A stretch of DNA of 64,000 nucleotides from Haliea sp964022665 (GTDB lineage Bacteria; Pseudomonadota; Gammaproteobacteria; Pseudomonadales; Halieaceae). Every line of letters starts with the position of its first letter. The stretch's first letter is position 1. Made by a program: the position numbers and the translations under genes. The stretch lies in NCBI GenBank assembly GCA_964022665.1, contig CAXIDF010000003.1, forward strand, positions 186,001 through 250,000, in the 5' to 3' direction. This document shows, one piece after another, positions 43,636 through 51,647 of the stretch. The notes beneath the pieces are model-generated. The model did not search any database and had not been told where the DNA came from. It saw only the letters and a program-made list of their open reading frames with translations.

Positions 43636-44538
43636 TCAGTTCTTTGTTTCGTATCTGGGCCGGAACGCTTCGTCATGCTGTTCAACCCAAACAAAATGGG
43701 CGCCGGCGAAGTGTGCGGGAACAACCCGCGCGCCAGTCGCCGCCGCCTGGGTAAGTATCTCGCGGCGGCTTCTTCGTGCCGCAGCCGGGTCCTCGCAATA
43801 GACACTATTCCAGTTCGGTTGAAAGATCTGCGCAGGGTGATGCAGGATATCGCCGACAAAAAGTGCCTGTTCGCCATCGTTCTCGAGTTGCAGAACGAGA
43901 TGGCCCGGCGTGTGCCCCGGGTGTAGTGACAGCGTGATTCCCGGCGCGACAACATGGCCGTCATCAACCAACTCAGCTTGTCCTGCATCAAGGACAGGCT
44001 GAACGCTGTCTTCAAAAACGTTGGCATTTACCTCTGCGCCTACTGCGGAGGGTCGCGATGTGCCCGAATTGGTCGGGTCCCAGTAAGCTGTATCGATTCG
44101 GGAAAAAAGGTATCGGGCGTTGGGAAAAGTGGGCAACCAGCGGTCACCTTGCAGGACTGTATTCCACCCGACATGGTCGATATGCAGGTGCGAGCAGATC
44201 ACAATATCAATATCCTCAGGCGTGAAGCCATCCGCGGCGAGGTTGGCCAGAAAGGGGGTGCTGAGTTCACCAAAGACGGGGATTCCTGGTCGCTGTTTGA
44301 GGTTGCCCGCTCCGGTATCGTAAAGAATCGTCAGGTCACCTGCCTTAATGACCCAGCTCTGCAGGAAAGCATATATGAGGTTGCTGTCTGCTCGATAGAA
44401 CGCATGGGGTATCCTGTCAACGATTTGTGCGAAGGCTCCGCTGTCGAAGTCGGCAAAGAGTTGCTCCGGGGCGGCGAACTCACCCTGCCACTCCTCAATG
44501 TTGTATACCTGGAACTCGCCGGTGGTAAAACTCAACAT
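43636..44538 (-). CDS. MBL-fold metallo-hydrolase
   Basis: The 300-residue protein has the dinuclear metal motif H-x-H-x-D-H in ICSHLHIDHVGWN near 115-127. A further His is in LHPGHTPGHLVLQLEN and an Asp/His pair in FVGDILHHPAQI. The arrangement resembles lactonases of the AiiA/AttM type, which open lactone rings, though esters or thioesters are also possible. It lies between the flavin monooxygenase and P450 genes and probably hydrolyses an intermediate of the same pathway. Confidence 0.85.
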   Translation of the reverse strand: MLSFTTGEFQVYNIEEWQGEFAAPEQLFADFDSGAFAQIVDRIPHAFYRADSNLIYAFLQSWVIKAGDLTILYDTGAGNLKQRPGIPVFGELSTPFLANLAADGFTPEDIDIVICSHLHIDHVGWNTVLQGDRWLPTFPNARYLFSRIDTAYWDPTNSGTSRPSAVGAEVNANVFEDSVQPVLDAGQAELVDDGHVVAPGITLSLHPGHTPGHLVLQLENDGEQALFVGDILHHPAQIFQPNWNSVYCEDPAAARRSRREILTQAAATGARVVPAHFAGAHFVWVEQHDEAFRPRYETKN

Positions 44539-44580
44539 GTCTCTTTCCCCTTTGCTGTTGCCGCTGCTGTTATCGCGGGT

Positions 44581-45648
44581 TCAAGGTTGTATCACGCCCA
44601 TGCGCCGCAATATGGGCAAAATTTCAACGCCAAGCCGTTGCAGGTCGCGCTCATAGTCCTGAAGAGTCAGCATGACGGCATCGACACCACTGTTGTGTAT
44701 CGCGCGCAGTTGCTCTGCCACCATTTCCGCGGTACCCAGCAGCGGCAGGCCACCTCCACTCGCAGCGATCATGTTTTCGGTGAACTCGTCGAAGGAACCG
44801 CTGCCTGCACTGATGCCATCCAGCCAGTTGCGGGCTGCTTCGCCGTCCTTGTGTGCAATTATGCTCTGCAACTCTTCCTGAGCGGCGGCCTCGGTGTCTC
44901 GCCACAGGAGGAAGGGAAATATGGCTGTTCGGACCTCGCGCCCCTGGGCTTGCGCCTGAGACTTGATACCGTCAACCAGTCGCGGCAACGCTTCAATGCT
45001 CGCGCCGGACATGAACGACCAGTCGCAGAGTCTTGCGGTCATCGCCTGGGCATCCGGAGAGATCCCCGCATTGGCGATTTCTGGCATTCTGGTGGGGCGA
45101 GGCAGGGAGACACCGTTGTTGATTGAATACCAGTCTGAGCGGTGATTCAGCGGTTCACCCGTGGTATCCCAAAGGCCGCGCAAAATTTCGATGAATGCCG
45201 ATGTGCGTTCGTAGCGACGCCCATGATCGTCCAGTTCCAGCCCCATCATCTCGAACTCTCTCTGGCTCCAGCCGCTGACGACATTGAGCCCCCATCGGTC
45301 GTGGCTGATATGTGCCAGAGTTGCGCCAATTTTTGCGATCACCATCGGGTGGAAGAGTGGAACGTGCACTGTGGAGAAAATCTTTATTCTCTCGGTGGCA
45401 CGTAGTAGTGCTGCAGCCCAGGTTGTGGTCTCCAGCGATGTTCCGAGATAGTTGGTTTCACCACCAAAACCGCGCCAGCGACTGACGGGAAACAGGTAAT
45501 CAAACCCAAGGGATTCAGCCAGCAGGGCGATGCGTTCGTTGTTGGGATATTGCCACTGGTCGGCAACAACGCCGTGGGTCGAAATGGACGGCATGTTGGA
45601 GCAGTTGGGCATGAACACGCCCAGCGCGAGAGAGTTCTTTCCTGTCAT
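44581..45648 (-). CDS. LLM-class FMNH2-dependent monooxygenase, SfnG/SsuD/RutA-like
   Basis: The 355-residue two-component flavin monooxygenase has LGFDYLFPVSRWRGFGGET near 40-58, the HISHDRWGLNVVSGWSQREFEMMG segment diagnostic of the SsuD/SfnG/NtaA branch, and HDRG-like YERTSAFIEILRGLW. Related enzymes cleave C-S, C-N or C-C bonds (alkanesulfonate, dimethylsulfone, pyrimidine). No flavin reductase gene is adjacent. I place the start at the ATG ending at 45648; a longer frame runs through the gap to the TonB receptor gene. Confidence 0.85.
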   Translation of the reverse strand: MTGKNSLALGVFMPNCSNMPSISTHGVVADQWQYPNNERIALLAESLGFDYLFPVSRWRGFGGETNYLGTSLETTTWAAALLRATERIKIFSTVHVPLFHPMVIAKIGATLAHISHDRWGLNVVSGWSQREFEMMGLELDDHGRRYERTSAFIEILRGLWDTTGEPLNHRSDWYSINNGVSLPRPTRMPEIANAGISPDAQAMTARLCDWSFMSGASIEALPRLVDGIKSQAQAQGREVRTAIFPFLLWRDTEAAAQEELQSIIAHKDGEAARNWLDGISAGSGSFDEFTENMIAASGGGLPLLGTAEMVAEQLRAIHNSGVDAVMLTLQDYERDLQRLGVEILPILRRMGVIQP

Positions 45649-45716
45649 GGTGCACCCTTGTACAACGTGTTGAGCAGGGAGGTCGCCGCAGCCAACTGGC
45701 CGCGGCGACCGACTTG

Positions 45717-47915
45717 TCAAAACCGGTACATGACAGTGGCGCCGTAAGTACGCGGCGGCAGCATGGAGCCCACGCGCACGGAGTTGTACAGTGGCGCGGT
45801 AATTATGTTGTTGGAAATCACCTCCTCGTCCGAAAGGTTCCTGCCCCACAGGCTTACCATCCAGCGTCCACCCGCGAAGGCATAGTCGACGCTGGCGTTG
45901 AGCAGGCTGTAACCCTCTTGATAGGCGTCTTCCCTGTTCCACTCAGTAAAGAATACGTCATCCTGATAGTACGCTTCGCCTCGCAGCCGCAGATCGCCGG
46001 TGCCCAGTTGAGTTTCGTAGTTGATGCCCAGCTTCGCGGTGTACTCCGGTGCATTTGGCAGCGTATTGCCGCTCAGGTCCGCGATGGCAAAGCCGTTCGC
46101 GTAGTCGCCGTTGAAGAACTCCTTGTACTCCGCGCTCAAATAGGTCGCAAAGAAGTCAATGGACACGCCATTTCCCACACTTGCGTTCAGCTCCAGCTCC
46201 AGGCCATAGTTTTCCGCCTCAGCTGCGTTGATTGTGGTGACTGTGCTGGTGGCGTCAACAAAGGAGATCTGCAGATCCTGATAGTCATAGTAGAAACCTG
46301 CGAGGGCCCAGGACAGCGTGCCGTCCTCTCGGCTCCACTTGTAACCTACCTCAAATGCATCCACCGTCTCCGGGTCCAGTGGGTCGCTCAAGCTACCGGT
46401 ATTGATGACCCCGGACTTGAAGGCTTGCGTATAGGTGGCATAGAGCAGCGAATCACTGTTACCACGGTATTCCAGGGTAAGCCTCGGTGTGATGTCGTCC
46501 CAGTCAGCAGACTTGTCGGTGCTGATGTCGATGGCGGCTGCGTCGAAGCGGAAGAAACCGGTGCCGTCACGCTCCTCGTAGTTGTAGCGCAAGCCGGCAA
46601 TCACGGTAAATGTGTCCGTCATGGGATAGGTGACTTCGGCAAACGCACCGTAGGCAGTGATGTCAACGTCTCCATTCTGTTCGTAGCGTCCGCTGTTGAT
46701 GACGTCTCCTGTGGGCGTGCCGCAGAGATCGGGCGCAAGGACTATGCAGGAGTTTTCCAGTGGTACCAGAACATTGCCGTATAGTTCTTCCTCGAGGTAC
46801 ATGACGCCGGCGAGAATGTCGTACCCCTCGCCAGAGTAGTTAAATACGAACTCCTGACTGAAGGAATCGCTTTCTTCTACGTAGTCGTTGCGACCAAAAA
46901 GGTTCTCCGCGGTGGAGTCGAGATCGTCGCGGAGGAAGCGGTCCATTCCCTGCAGGGATGTAATTGAGCGCAGGCTCAGGGCATCACTAAGGTCGAAGTT
47001 CAGGGTCAGTGTTCCCGCATAACCTTCGCGCTGGTTGATGGCTTCCTGGTCGGAGTAGATATCATACAAGCTACCACCGACATCGAAGACCGTGTCTGCA
47101 CCGAGGAAGAGCACAGCGTACGGTGCACCGCCGGCGGAACCTTCGGATGGGCCAAAGTAGTGGAAACCGAAATTGTTGTCATCTTCTTCGTAGTACTGCA
47201 TTGACAGGGTGGCATCCCAGTCTGCTTCAGGCTTGTAGGCAAAAGTGGCGCGATAGGCCTGGGCATCGCGGTCGTCAATCTCCGCTCCAGTGAACAGGTT
47301 GTCGCCGTAGCCATCACGTTTTTCGATCTTGGTTGCCAGGCGGATGCCCAGCTCCGGTGTCGCAGGGAGGTCGACAGCGCCTTCAAACGTGGTGAGACCG
47401 TAGTTTCCTGCGGTGAAATTCGCAAAGCCACCCAACTCCTCGCCGGGTTTGACTGTGACCAGATTTATGGCGCCGGCAGTGGCGCCACGACCATAGAGGG
47501 TGCCCTGTGGTCCGCGCAGTACCTCGACCTGCTCAAGGTCAAACATACCGGCCAGCTGGGCCGCCGGCCGTGGAATGATGGCGCCATCCTGCAGGAAGGC
47601 AACCGCACCTTCGCCACCGATGTCGATACTTGTCATGCCGATGCCGCGGATGAAAACCCGCGCAAAACCAAACTGATCGCCGATGGACATGTTGGGTACG
47701 GCAACGTGCATGTCGCGTACGTTCTCGATACCTCCCGGCCCCAGCGCGTCAGCGCTCAGTACGTTGGCCCCGCCAGAGAAGTCGTCAAGGCTGACCGCAC
47801 GTTTGGTAGCGGTTACCACGACTTCTTCCAGTGTATTCTGAGCGTGCGCGGAACCGGCGACAGCCAGTGCTGCGAGGACACCTGAAAAGATTGCGTTTCT
47901 CTTGAATGGGTACAT
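45717..47915 (-). CDS. TonB-dependent outer-membrane receptor
   Basis: The 732-residue receptor has a signal peptide ending SAHAQ, a TonB box region EEVVVTATKRA, a plug domain with FIRGIGMTSIDIGGEGAVAF and VEVLRGPQGTLYGRGATAGAINLVT, and a C-terminal barrel ending YGATVMYRF. The plug style is that of catabolic receptors rather than siderophore receptors, and its place among catabolic genes suggests import of the pathway's substrate. Ligand unknown. Confidence 0.92.
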   Translation of the reverse strand: MYPFKRNAIFSGVLAALAVAGSAHAQNTLEEVVVTATKRAVSLDDFSGGANVLSADALGPGGIENVRDMHVAVPNMSIGDQFGFARVFIRGIGMTSIDIGGEGAVAFLQDGAIIPRPAAQLAGMFDLEQVEVLRGPQGTLYGRGATAGAINLVTVKPGEELGGFANFTAGNYGLTTFEGAVDLPATPELGIRLATKIEKRDGYGDNLFTGAEIDDRDAQAYRATFAYKPEADWDATLSMQYYEEDDNNFGFHYFGPSEGSAGGAPYAVLFLGADTVFDVGGSLYDIYSDQEAINQREGYAGTLTLNFDLSDALSLRSITSLQGMDRFLRDDLDSTAENLFGRNDYVEESDSFSQEFVFNYSGEGYDILAGVMYLEEELYGNVLVPLENSCIVLAPDLCGTPTGDVINSGRYEQNGDVDITAYGAFAEVTYPMTDTFTVIAGLRYNYEERDGTGFFRFDAAAIDISTDKSADWDDITPRLTLEYRGNSDSLLYATYTQAFKSGVINTGSLSDPLDPETVDAFEVGYKWSREDGTLSWALAGFYYDYQDLQISFVDATSTVTTINAAEAENYGLELELNASVGNGVSIDFFATYLSAEYKEFFNGDYANGFAIADLSGNTLPNAPEYTAKLGINYETQLGTGDLRLRGEAYYQDDVFFTEWNREDAYQEGYSLLNASVDYAFAGGRWMVSLWGRNLSDEEVISNNIITAPLYNSVRVGSMLPPRTYGATVMYRF

Positions 47916-47980
47916 GTTGGATCCTCGTTATTATAGTGCGATTGACCGATTTGAAATTAAGGTTTCCCGGTTTAAGCCTG

Positions 47981-49597
47981 CTATCGCAATTTCTCGCGGC
48001 GTAGTGAAACTCCGTGAGCTTCCCTGTCCCAACTGTCGCTGGTGATGCCTTCGGCACGCAGCAAATGTTTCTGTACCTTGGCAGAAGGTGTTTTGGGAAG
48101 TTCCGGCAGGATCCGGATGTAGCGTGGAACCATGAAGTACGGCATTTTCTCCGCCAGGAAGTGCAGCAGTGATTCGGGGTCCAGTTCAATACCCTCCACG
48201 GCGGCGACAGCGACCATGACATCGTCCTCTCCCACACTGCTGGGCACGCCGTAGGCGGCGGCCTCTCGGACTGCGGGATAGGCGACCACTTCTGCCTCGA
48301 CCTCGAAAGATGAAATGTTCTCCCCTCGGCGACGGATCGCATCTTTGCGCCTATCGACAAAGTAGAAAAATCCCTCGTCATCCTGGCGGAAGCAGTCGCC
48401 CGTGTGGAACCAGCCGTTGCGCCAAGCTTCAGCAGTAGCCTCCGGATTTTTGTAGTAGCCGTGGTTCATGCCCCAGGGTCGATCCGTGCGTACCAGCATC
48501 TCACCGATTTCGCCCGTGGGAACTTCGCAGTCATTTTCATCGACCAGCCGCACGTCTACTCCCGCGCGAACTTTGCCGCATGTTCCCCGACGGGTAGGAT
48601 TGGGCTCGGACACAATGGGCGACGAAATTTCTGTCATGTTGAAGATGGTGTAGATGTCGATGCCGAAACGTTCATGCATGTCCAGAGCCGTCTCAGTAAA
48701 GGGCACCATGAAGGCTCTGCGCAGGTTGTGTTGGCGGTCATCCTGAGATGGCGGGTGTTTCAAGAGGAATGTTGCCATAACGCCCAGCAGGAACGCTGCG
48801 GTGGTATTTGTTTCCCTCACGAAGGGCCAGAAACGTTCTGTGCTGAAGTTCTGCATCACGGATATTGAGCCGCCGCGAGCCAGCATGACGAAAATGATGC
48901 CCATCCCCCCGATATGGAACAGGGGCATATTGATCAGGAAGCGGTCATCGCCGGTAATGAAAGGCCAGCTTTCGGGTCCGGCGTTGGTATAGAGGTGCAG
49001 GTAAGATGAGAGCACCCCCTTGGACGGGCCGGTTGTCCCCGACGTATAGATGATGGATTGAGTATGCCATGGCTCTATCGGGTGTTTGAGTTCGGGCGGC
49101 TCTGAGCGGTCTTCAGTAAGGCTCGCGAAGGGTTCCGCGGGCAGCCGCGTTGTCGCCGTGGCCTCCCCGATATACACGACCCGTTCGAGCAGGGCGGTAT
49201 CTACGTCGTTCAGGCGATGAATCAGGTCACCGTGGGCGATAAGCAGGCGCGCATCTGAATTGGCGAGCACATGCGCCAGCAATCGACCCTTGTAAGCGGT
49301 GTTGAACGGAACGAACACGGCGCCGAGATAATTGATCGCGAAGAAGCTTAGAATGCCTTCGGCACCGCCGAAGAGCCATACGGCAACGTGATCCCCCTGG
49401 CTGACACCGCGGGCGGCCAAACCCGACGCAACGCCGATTACACGGTGGCGCAGTTCAGCGTAGCTCCATGATGTGCCATCCTCGAAAACGGCGTAGGTGT
49501 GCTCTGGCTGATGTTCGGCCCAGTGTTCGATCAGGTCGCGGACCACGCAGGTTTTTCTCGGCGGCACTCGCGGGTCTGTGCAGGGTGTGGCTGTCAT
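47981..49597 (-). CDS. AMP-dependent acyl-CoA synthetase
   Basis: The 538-residue ANL enzyme activates a carboxylate with ATP and CoA. Core motifs are the P-loop IIYTSGTTGPSKGVL near 180, NMTEISSPIV near 325, the hinge GWFHTGDCFRQDDEGFFYFVDRRKD near 395-420, and the catalytic Lys in PKTPSAKVQKHLL near 510. It is closest in look to the CaiC-like ligases. Start chosen at 49597 with GGAG upstream. It should form the acyl-CoA used by the mutase and crotonase encoded divergently. Confidence 0.92.
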   Translation of the reverse strand: MTATPCTDPRVPPRKTCVVRDLIEHWAEHQPEHTYAVFEDGTSWSYAELRHRVIGVASGLAARGVSQGDHVAVWLFGGAEGILSFFAINYLGAVFVPFNTAYKGRLLAHVLANSDARLLIAHGDLIHRLNDVDTALLERVVYIGEATATTRLPAEPFASLTEDRSEPPELKHPIEPWHTQSIIYTSGTTGPSKGVLSSYLHLYTNAGPESWPFITGDDRFLINMPLFHIGGMGIIFVMLARGGSISVMQNFSTERFWPFVRETNTTAAFLLGVMATFLLKHPPSQDDRQHNLRRAFMVPFTETALDMHERFGIDIYTIFNMTEISSPIVSEPNPTRRGTCGKVRAGVDVRLVDENDCEVPTGEIGEMLVRTDRPWGMNHGYYKNPEATAEAWRNGWFHTGDCFRQDDEGFFYFVDRRKDAIRRRGENISSFEVEAEVVAYPAVREAAAYGVPSSVGEDDVMVAVAAVEGIELDPESLLHFLAEKMPYFMVPRYIRILPELPKTPSAKVQKHLLRAEGITSDSWDREAHGVSLRREKLR

Positions 49598-49610
49598 GGG
49601 CAAGGCTCCA

Positions 49611-50288
49611 TCATTTCTTGTCGTCGCCGTGGCGCGCCGTATCGTTGGCACGACTGGCGCTGGCGTCCACAGTTCGCGGTCGCGGCAGTATCAGGCGCTC
49701 TATGCTCCTGATCAGGTGCGTGATGATTTCAGCTTCGGACCAGCGACCACCTGGTTGATACCAGAATGCGACCCAGCTCATCATGCCGCCAATGGTGGTG
49801 GCAGTGAGTACGGGGTCTTCAATGTCGAACTGACCGTTGCTGTGGCCCTGGATCAGCACTTCTGCGAGGCGGTGGTCGAACAGTGAGCGCTTCTCTCGTA
49901 CTTGGCGCGCCAGCGCCTGGTCCAGGTTTTTCTCTTCACGCTGGTAGACGACAATGTGTTCCTGGTTTTCAATGATTATTCTGGCGACCTGATCCACCAT
50001 CAATTTCAACCGGTCCCAGCTCGTGCCCTTGGTCAAAAGACACTCCTCCAGCGCTTCCAGCGACAGCGTGATGCCTACTTCGGCAATGTCATAGAGAATT
50101 TCACCCTTGTTTTTGTAGTAGCTATAAATGAAGGGTTTGGTGACCTGCAACTGCTCGGCAATGGCGTCAATGGTGGTCCCCTCATAGCCGGAGCGAAAAA
50201 ACAAATGGCTCGCTTCGTCGCGGATACGACGACGCTTGAACAGGGCCAGTTCCGCTTTGAGGCTCTTGCCAGGTCGAACTCCGCTCAC
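49611..50288 (-). CDS. TetR/AcrR-family regulator of the catabolic block
   Basis: The 225-residue regulator has the TetR DNA-binding domain: RIRDEASHLFFRSGYEGTTI, then IAEQLQVTKPFIYSYYKNKGEILYDI. A C-terminal ligand domain follows, typical for acyl-CoA-responsive members. It lies between the alcohol dehydrogenase and ligase genes in one transcript, 13 bases before the ligase start. It probably represses the divergent promoters at 51518-51580, where a palindrome overlaps both -35 boxes. Confidence 0.9.
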   Translation of the reverse strand: MSGVRPGKSLKAELALFKRRRIRDEASHLFFRSGYEGTTIDAIAEQLQVTKPFIYSYYKNKGEILYDIAEVGITLSLEALEECLLTKGTSWDRLKLMVDQVARIIIENQEHIVVYQREEKNLDQALARQVREKRSLFDHRLAEVLIQGHSNGQFDIEDPVLTATTIGGMMSWVAFWYQPGGRWSEAEIITHLIRSIERLILPRPRTVDASASRANDTARHGDDKK

Positions 50289-50315
50289 TACGCATTTTCC
50301 TCTAGTTGTCGTGCG

Positions 50316-51491
50316 TCAGTACGCCATTTCCAGAACGGGCATAACATCAGTGGCGGTTTCGATCTGTCGCGGATTGGTACGTGACCAGAAATCGAGCATG
50401 GTGTACTCGGCGATCTGCTGCAGTTGTGTACGCTCGACACCCACCTCCGCCAGTGAACGAGGCATTCCCAGGTTACGTATGAAGTCATCCACAACGTCGC
50501 TGGCGGCGCGCTCGGGTTGCCCGAAGCAGGCGCTGATGCGGCGCTGCCGATCACCGTTTGCCGGTGCATTGAAGGCCAGCACCGCAGGTGCCATCACGCA
50601 AGAACAATAGCCGTGGGGAACGTCACAGGTGCCGCCAAGAATGTGTCCGATGGCGTGACTCAGGCCCATGGGAACCCCGGCGGTGATCGGGATCATGGAC
50701 TGCCACACACCGATCTGGCACTTGAGGCGGGCCTCCAGATCGCCCGGGTCACGCTTGATCCTGGGCAGGCCCTCGGCGAGCAGGCGCAAGGCGCAGTCCG
50801 CCAGACCGTCACAGAAGTCATTTGACTGCAGTGATCCCAATGTCTCCAAGGCATGGTCTACCGAGCGCACTCCGGTCGACAGCCACAACCACTCCGGTGT
50901 GTGCACAGTGAGGGCGGGATCCAGGATGATGCTTGTCGGTGCCATGCTCCGGTGTTCGAAGCCCTGCTTATGGTGCACCTGTTCGTCTGTAGCGCCGCTG
51001 AGCGGGTTGAACTCACCACCCGAAAGTGTCGTCGGGCAAATGATTACCGGGACGTCGGGGCCCTCGAATATCGGCTTGACGGTCTCGCCCTTGTCGTCGA
51101 CATAGACATGGTAGGGCTCGAGATCGTCGTGGTCTCGCAGGTTGTGCTTAAGGCAGAGGCTGACAATTTTGCCTGCGTCCGTAATGGAGCCACCACCAAC
51201 GGTGACGATCATGTCGGCGTCCGCGTTCCGCGCCATAGCCGCGGCAGCGAGCACGGCGCTGCGTGGGGCATGCGGTGGCATGCCGTCGTAGGTGCCTGCC
51301 ACGCGAGCGCCCAGCGCGGTCCGAATCCGGTTGATTTCGTCGGTGCCCGTGTTCAGCGCGCGGCTGACCATGAGGAATACGCGCTTTGCCCCCAGACGCT
51401 CAGCCTCGCTGGCTATTGCCTGGGCGGCAGGTTCACCGATGAAGACTTTTTCTGTTGTGGTGAGTTCCACCACACTTGCTGGAATGCCCAT
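50316..51491 (-). CDS. Iron-containing alcohol dehydrogenase, maleylacetate-reductase-like
   Basis: The 391-residue group III dehydrogenase has the NAD-binding VTVGGGSITDAGK and STTL-like PTTLSGGEFNPLSG segments. Metal-site residues include His in VDHALETLGS and His/His in LSHAIGHILGGTCDVPHGYC. The Asp that usually begins this site (GMD-x-x-x-H in FucO) is replaced by Arg in GVRSVDH. It may oxidise an alcohol or reduce an enol or keto intermediate. Start at the ATG with GGGAG upstream (51491). First gene of the minus-strand run. Confidence 0.88.
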   Translation of the reverse strand: MGIPASVVELTTTEKVFIGEPAAQAIASEAERLGAKRVFLMVSRALNTGTDEINRIRTALGARVAGTYDGMPPHAPRSAVLAAAAMARNADADMIVTVGGGSITDAGKIVSLCLKHNLRDHDDLEPYHVYVDDKGETVKPIFEGPDVPVIICPTTLSGGEFNPLSGATDEQVHHKQGFEHRSMAPTSIILDPALTVHTPEWLWLSTGVRSVDHALETLGSLQSNDFCDGLADCALRLLAEGLPRIKRDPGDLEARLKCQIGVWQSMIPITAGVPMGLSHAIGHILGGTCDVPHGYCSCVMAPAVLAFNAPANGDRQRRISACFGQPERAASDVVDDFIRNLGMPRSLAEVGVERTQLQQIAEYTMLDFWSRTNPRQIETATDVMPVLEMAY

Positions 51492-51517
51492 GGCAACTCC
51501 CGAGTCTGAATTATTGT

Positions 51518-51580
51518 TAGATAGACCTTTTGAGTCAGAGCGTAAACTTTTTTTACTGGCAGTCAAGGAAAAAATATTAT
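51518..51580. promoter_or_regulatory. Divergent promoters with shared palindrome controlling both arms of the catabolic block
   Basis: Plus strand: TTTACT (51552-51557), 17 bases, TATTAT (51575-51580), reading into the mutase gene. Minus strand: TTTACG (51546 to 51541), 17 bases, TATCTA (51523 to 51518), reading into the dehydrogenase gene. A 15-bp inverted repeat GTAAA-n5-TTTAC (51542-51556) covers both -35 boxes, an ideal site for one regulator to control both directions. The gap is clearly more AT-rich than its surroundings. Confidence 0.6.
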
Positions 51581-51647
51581 CGGTAGACAAAGCAGGCGAT
51601 GAGTACTAAATTGCGGTGATCAGCCTGAACCCGACTATGGCGAGCCT

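Noticed and set aside
45649..45942. N-terminal extension of the flavin monooxygenase
   Set aside because: The added residues are low in family likeness and would run into the TonB receptor coding region; the ATG ending at 45648 gives the usual length.
51492..51647. A cobalamin riboswitch before the mutase operon
   Set aside because: The predicted leader is only about 60 bases and I find no B12-box-like conserved sequence or long structured leader.
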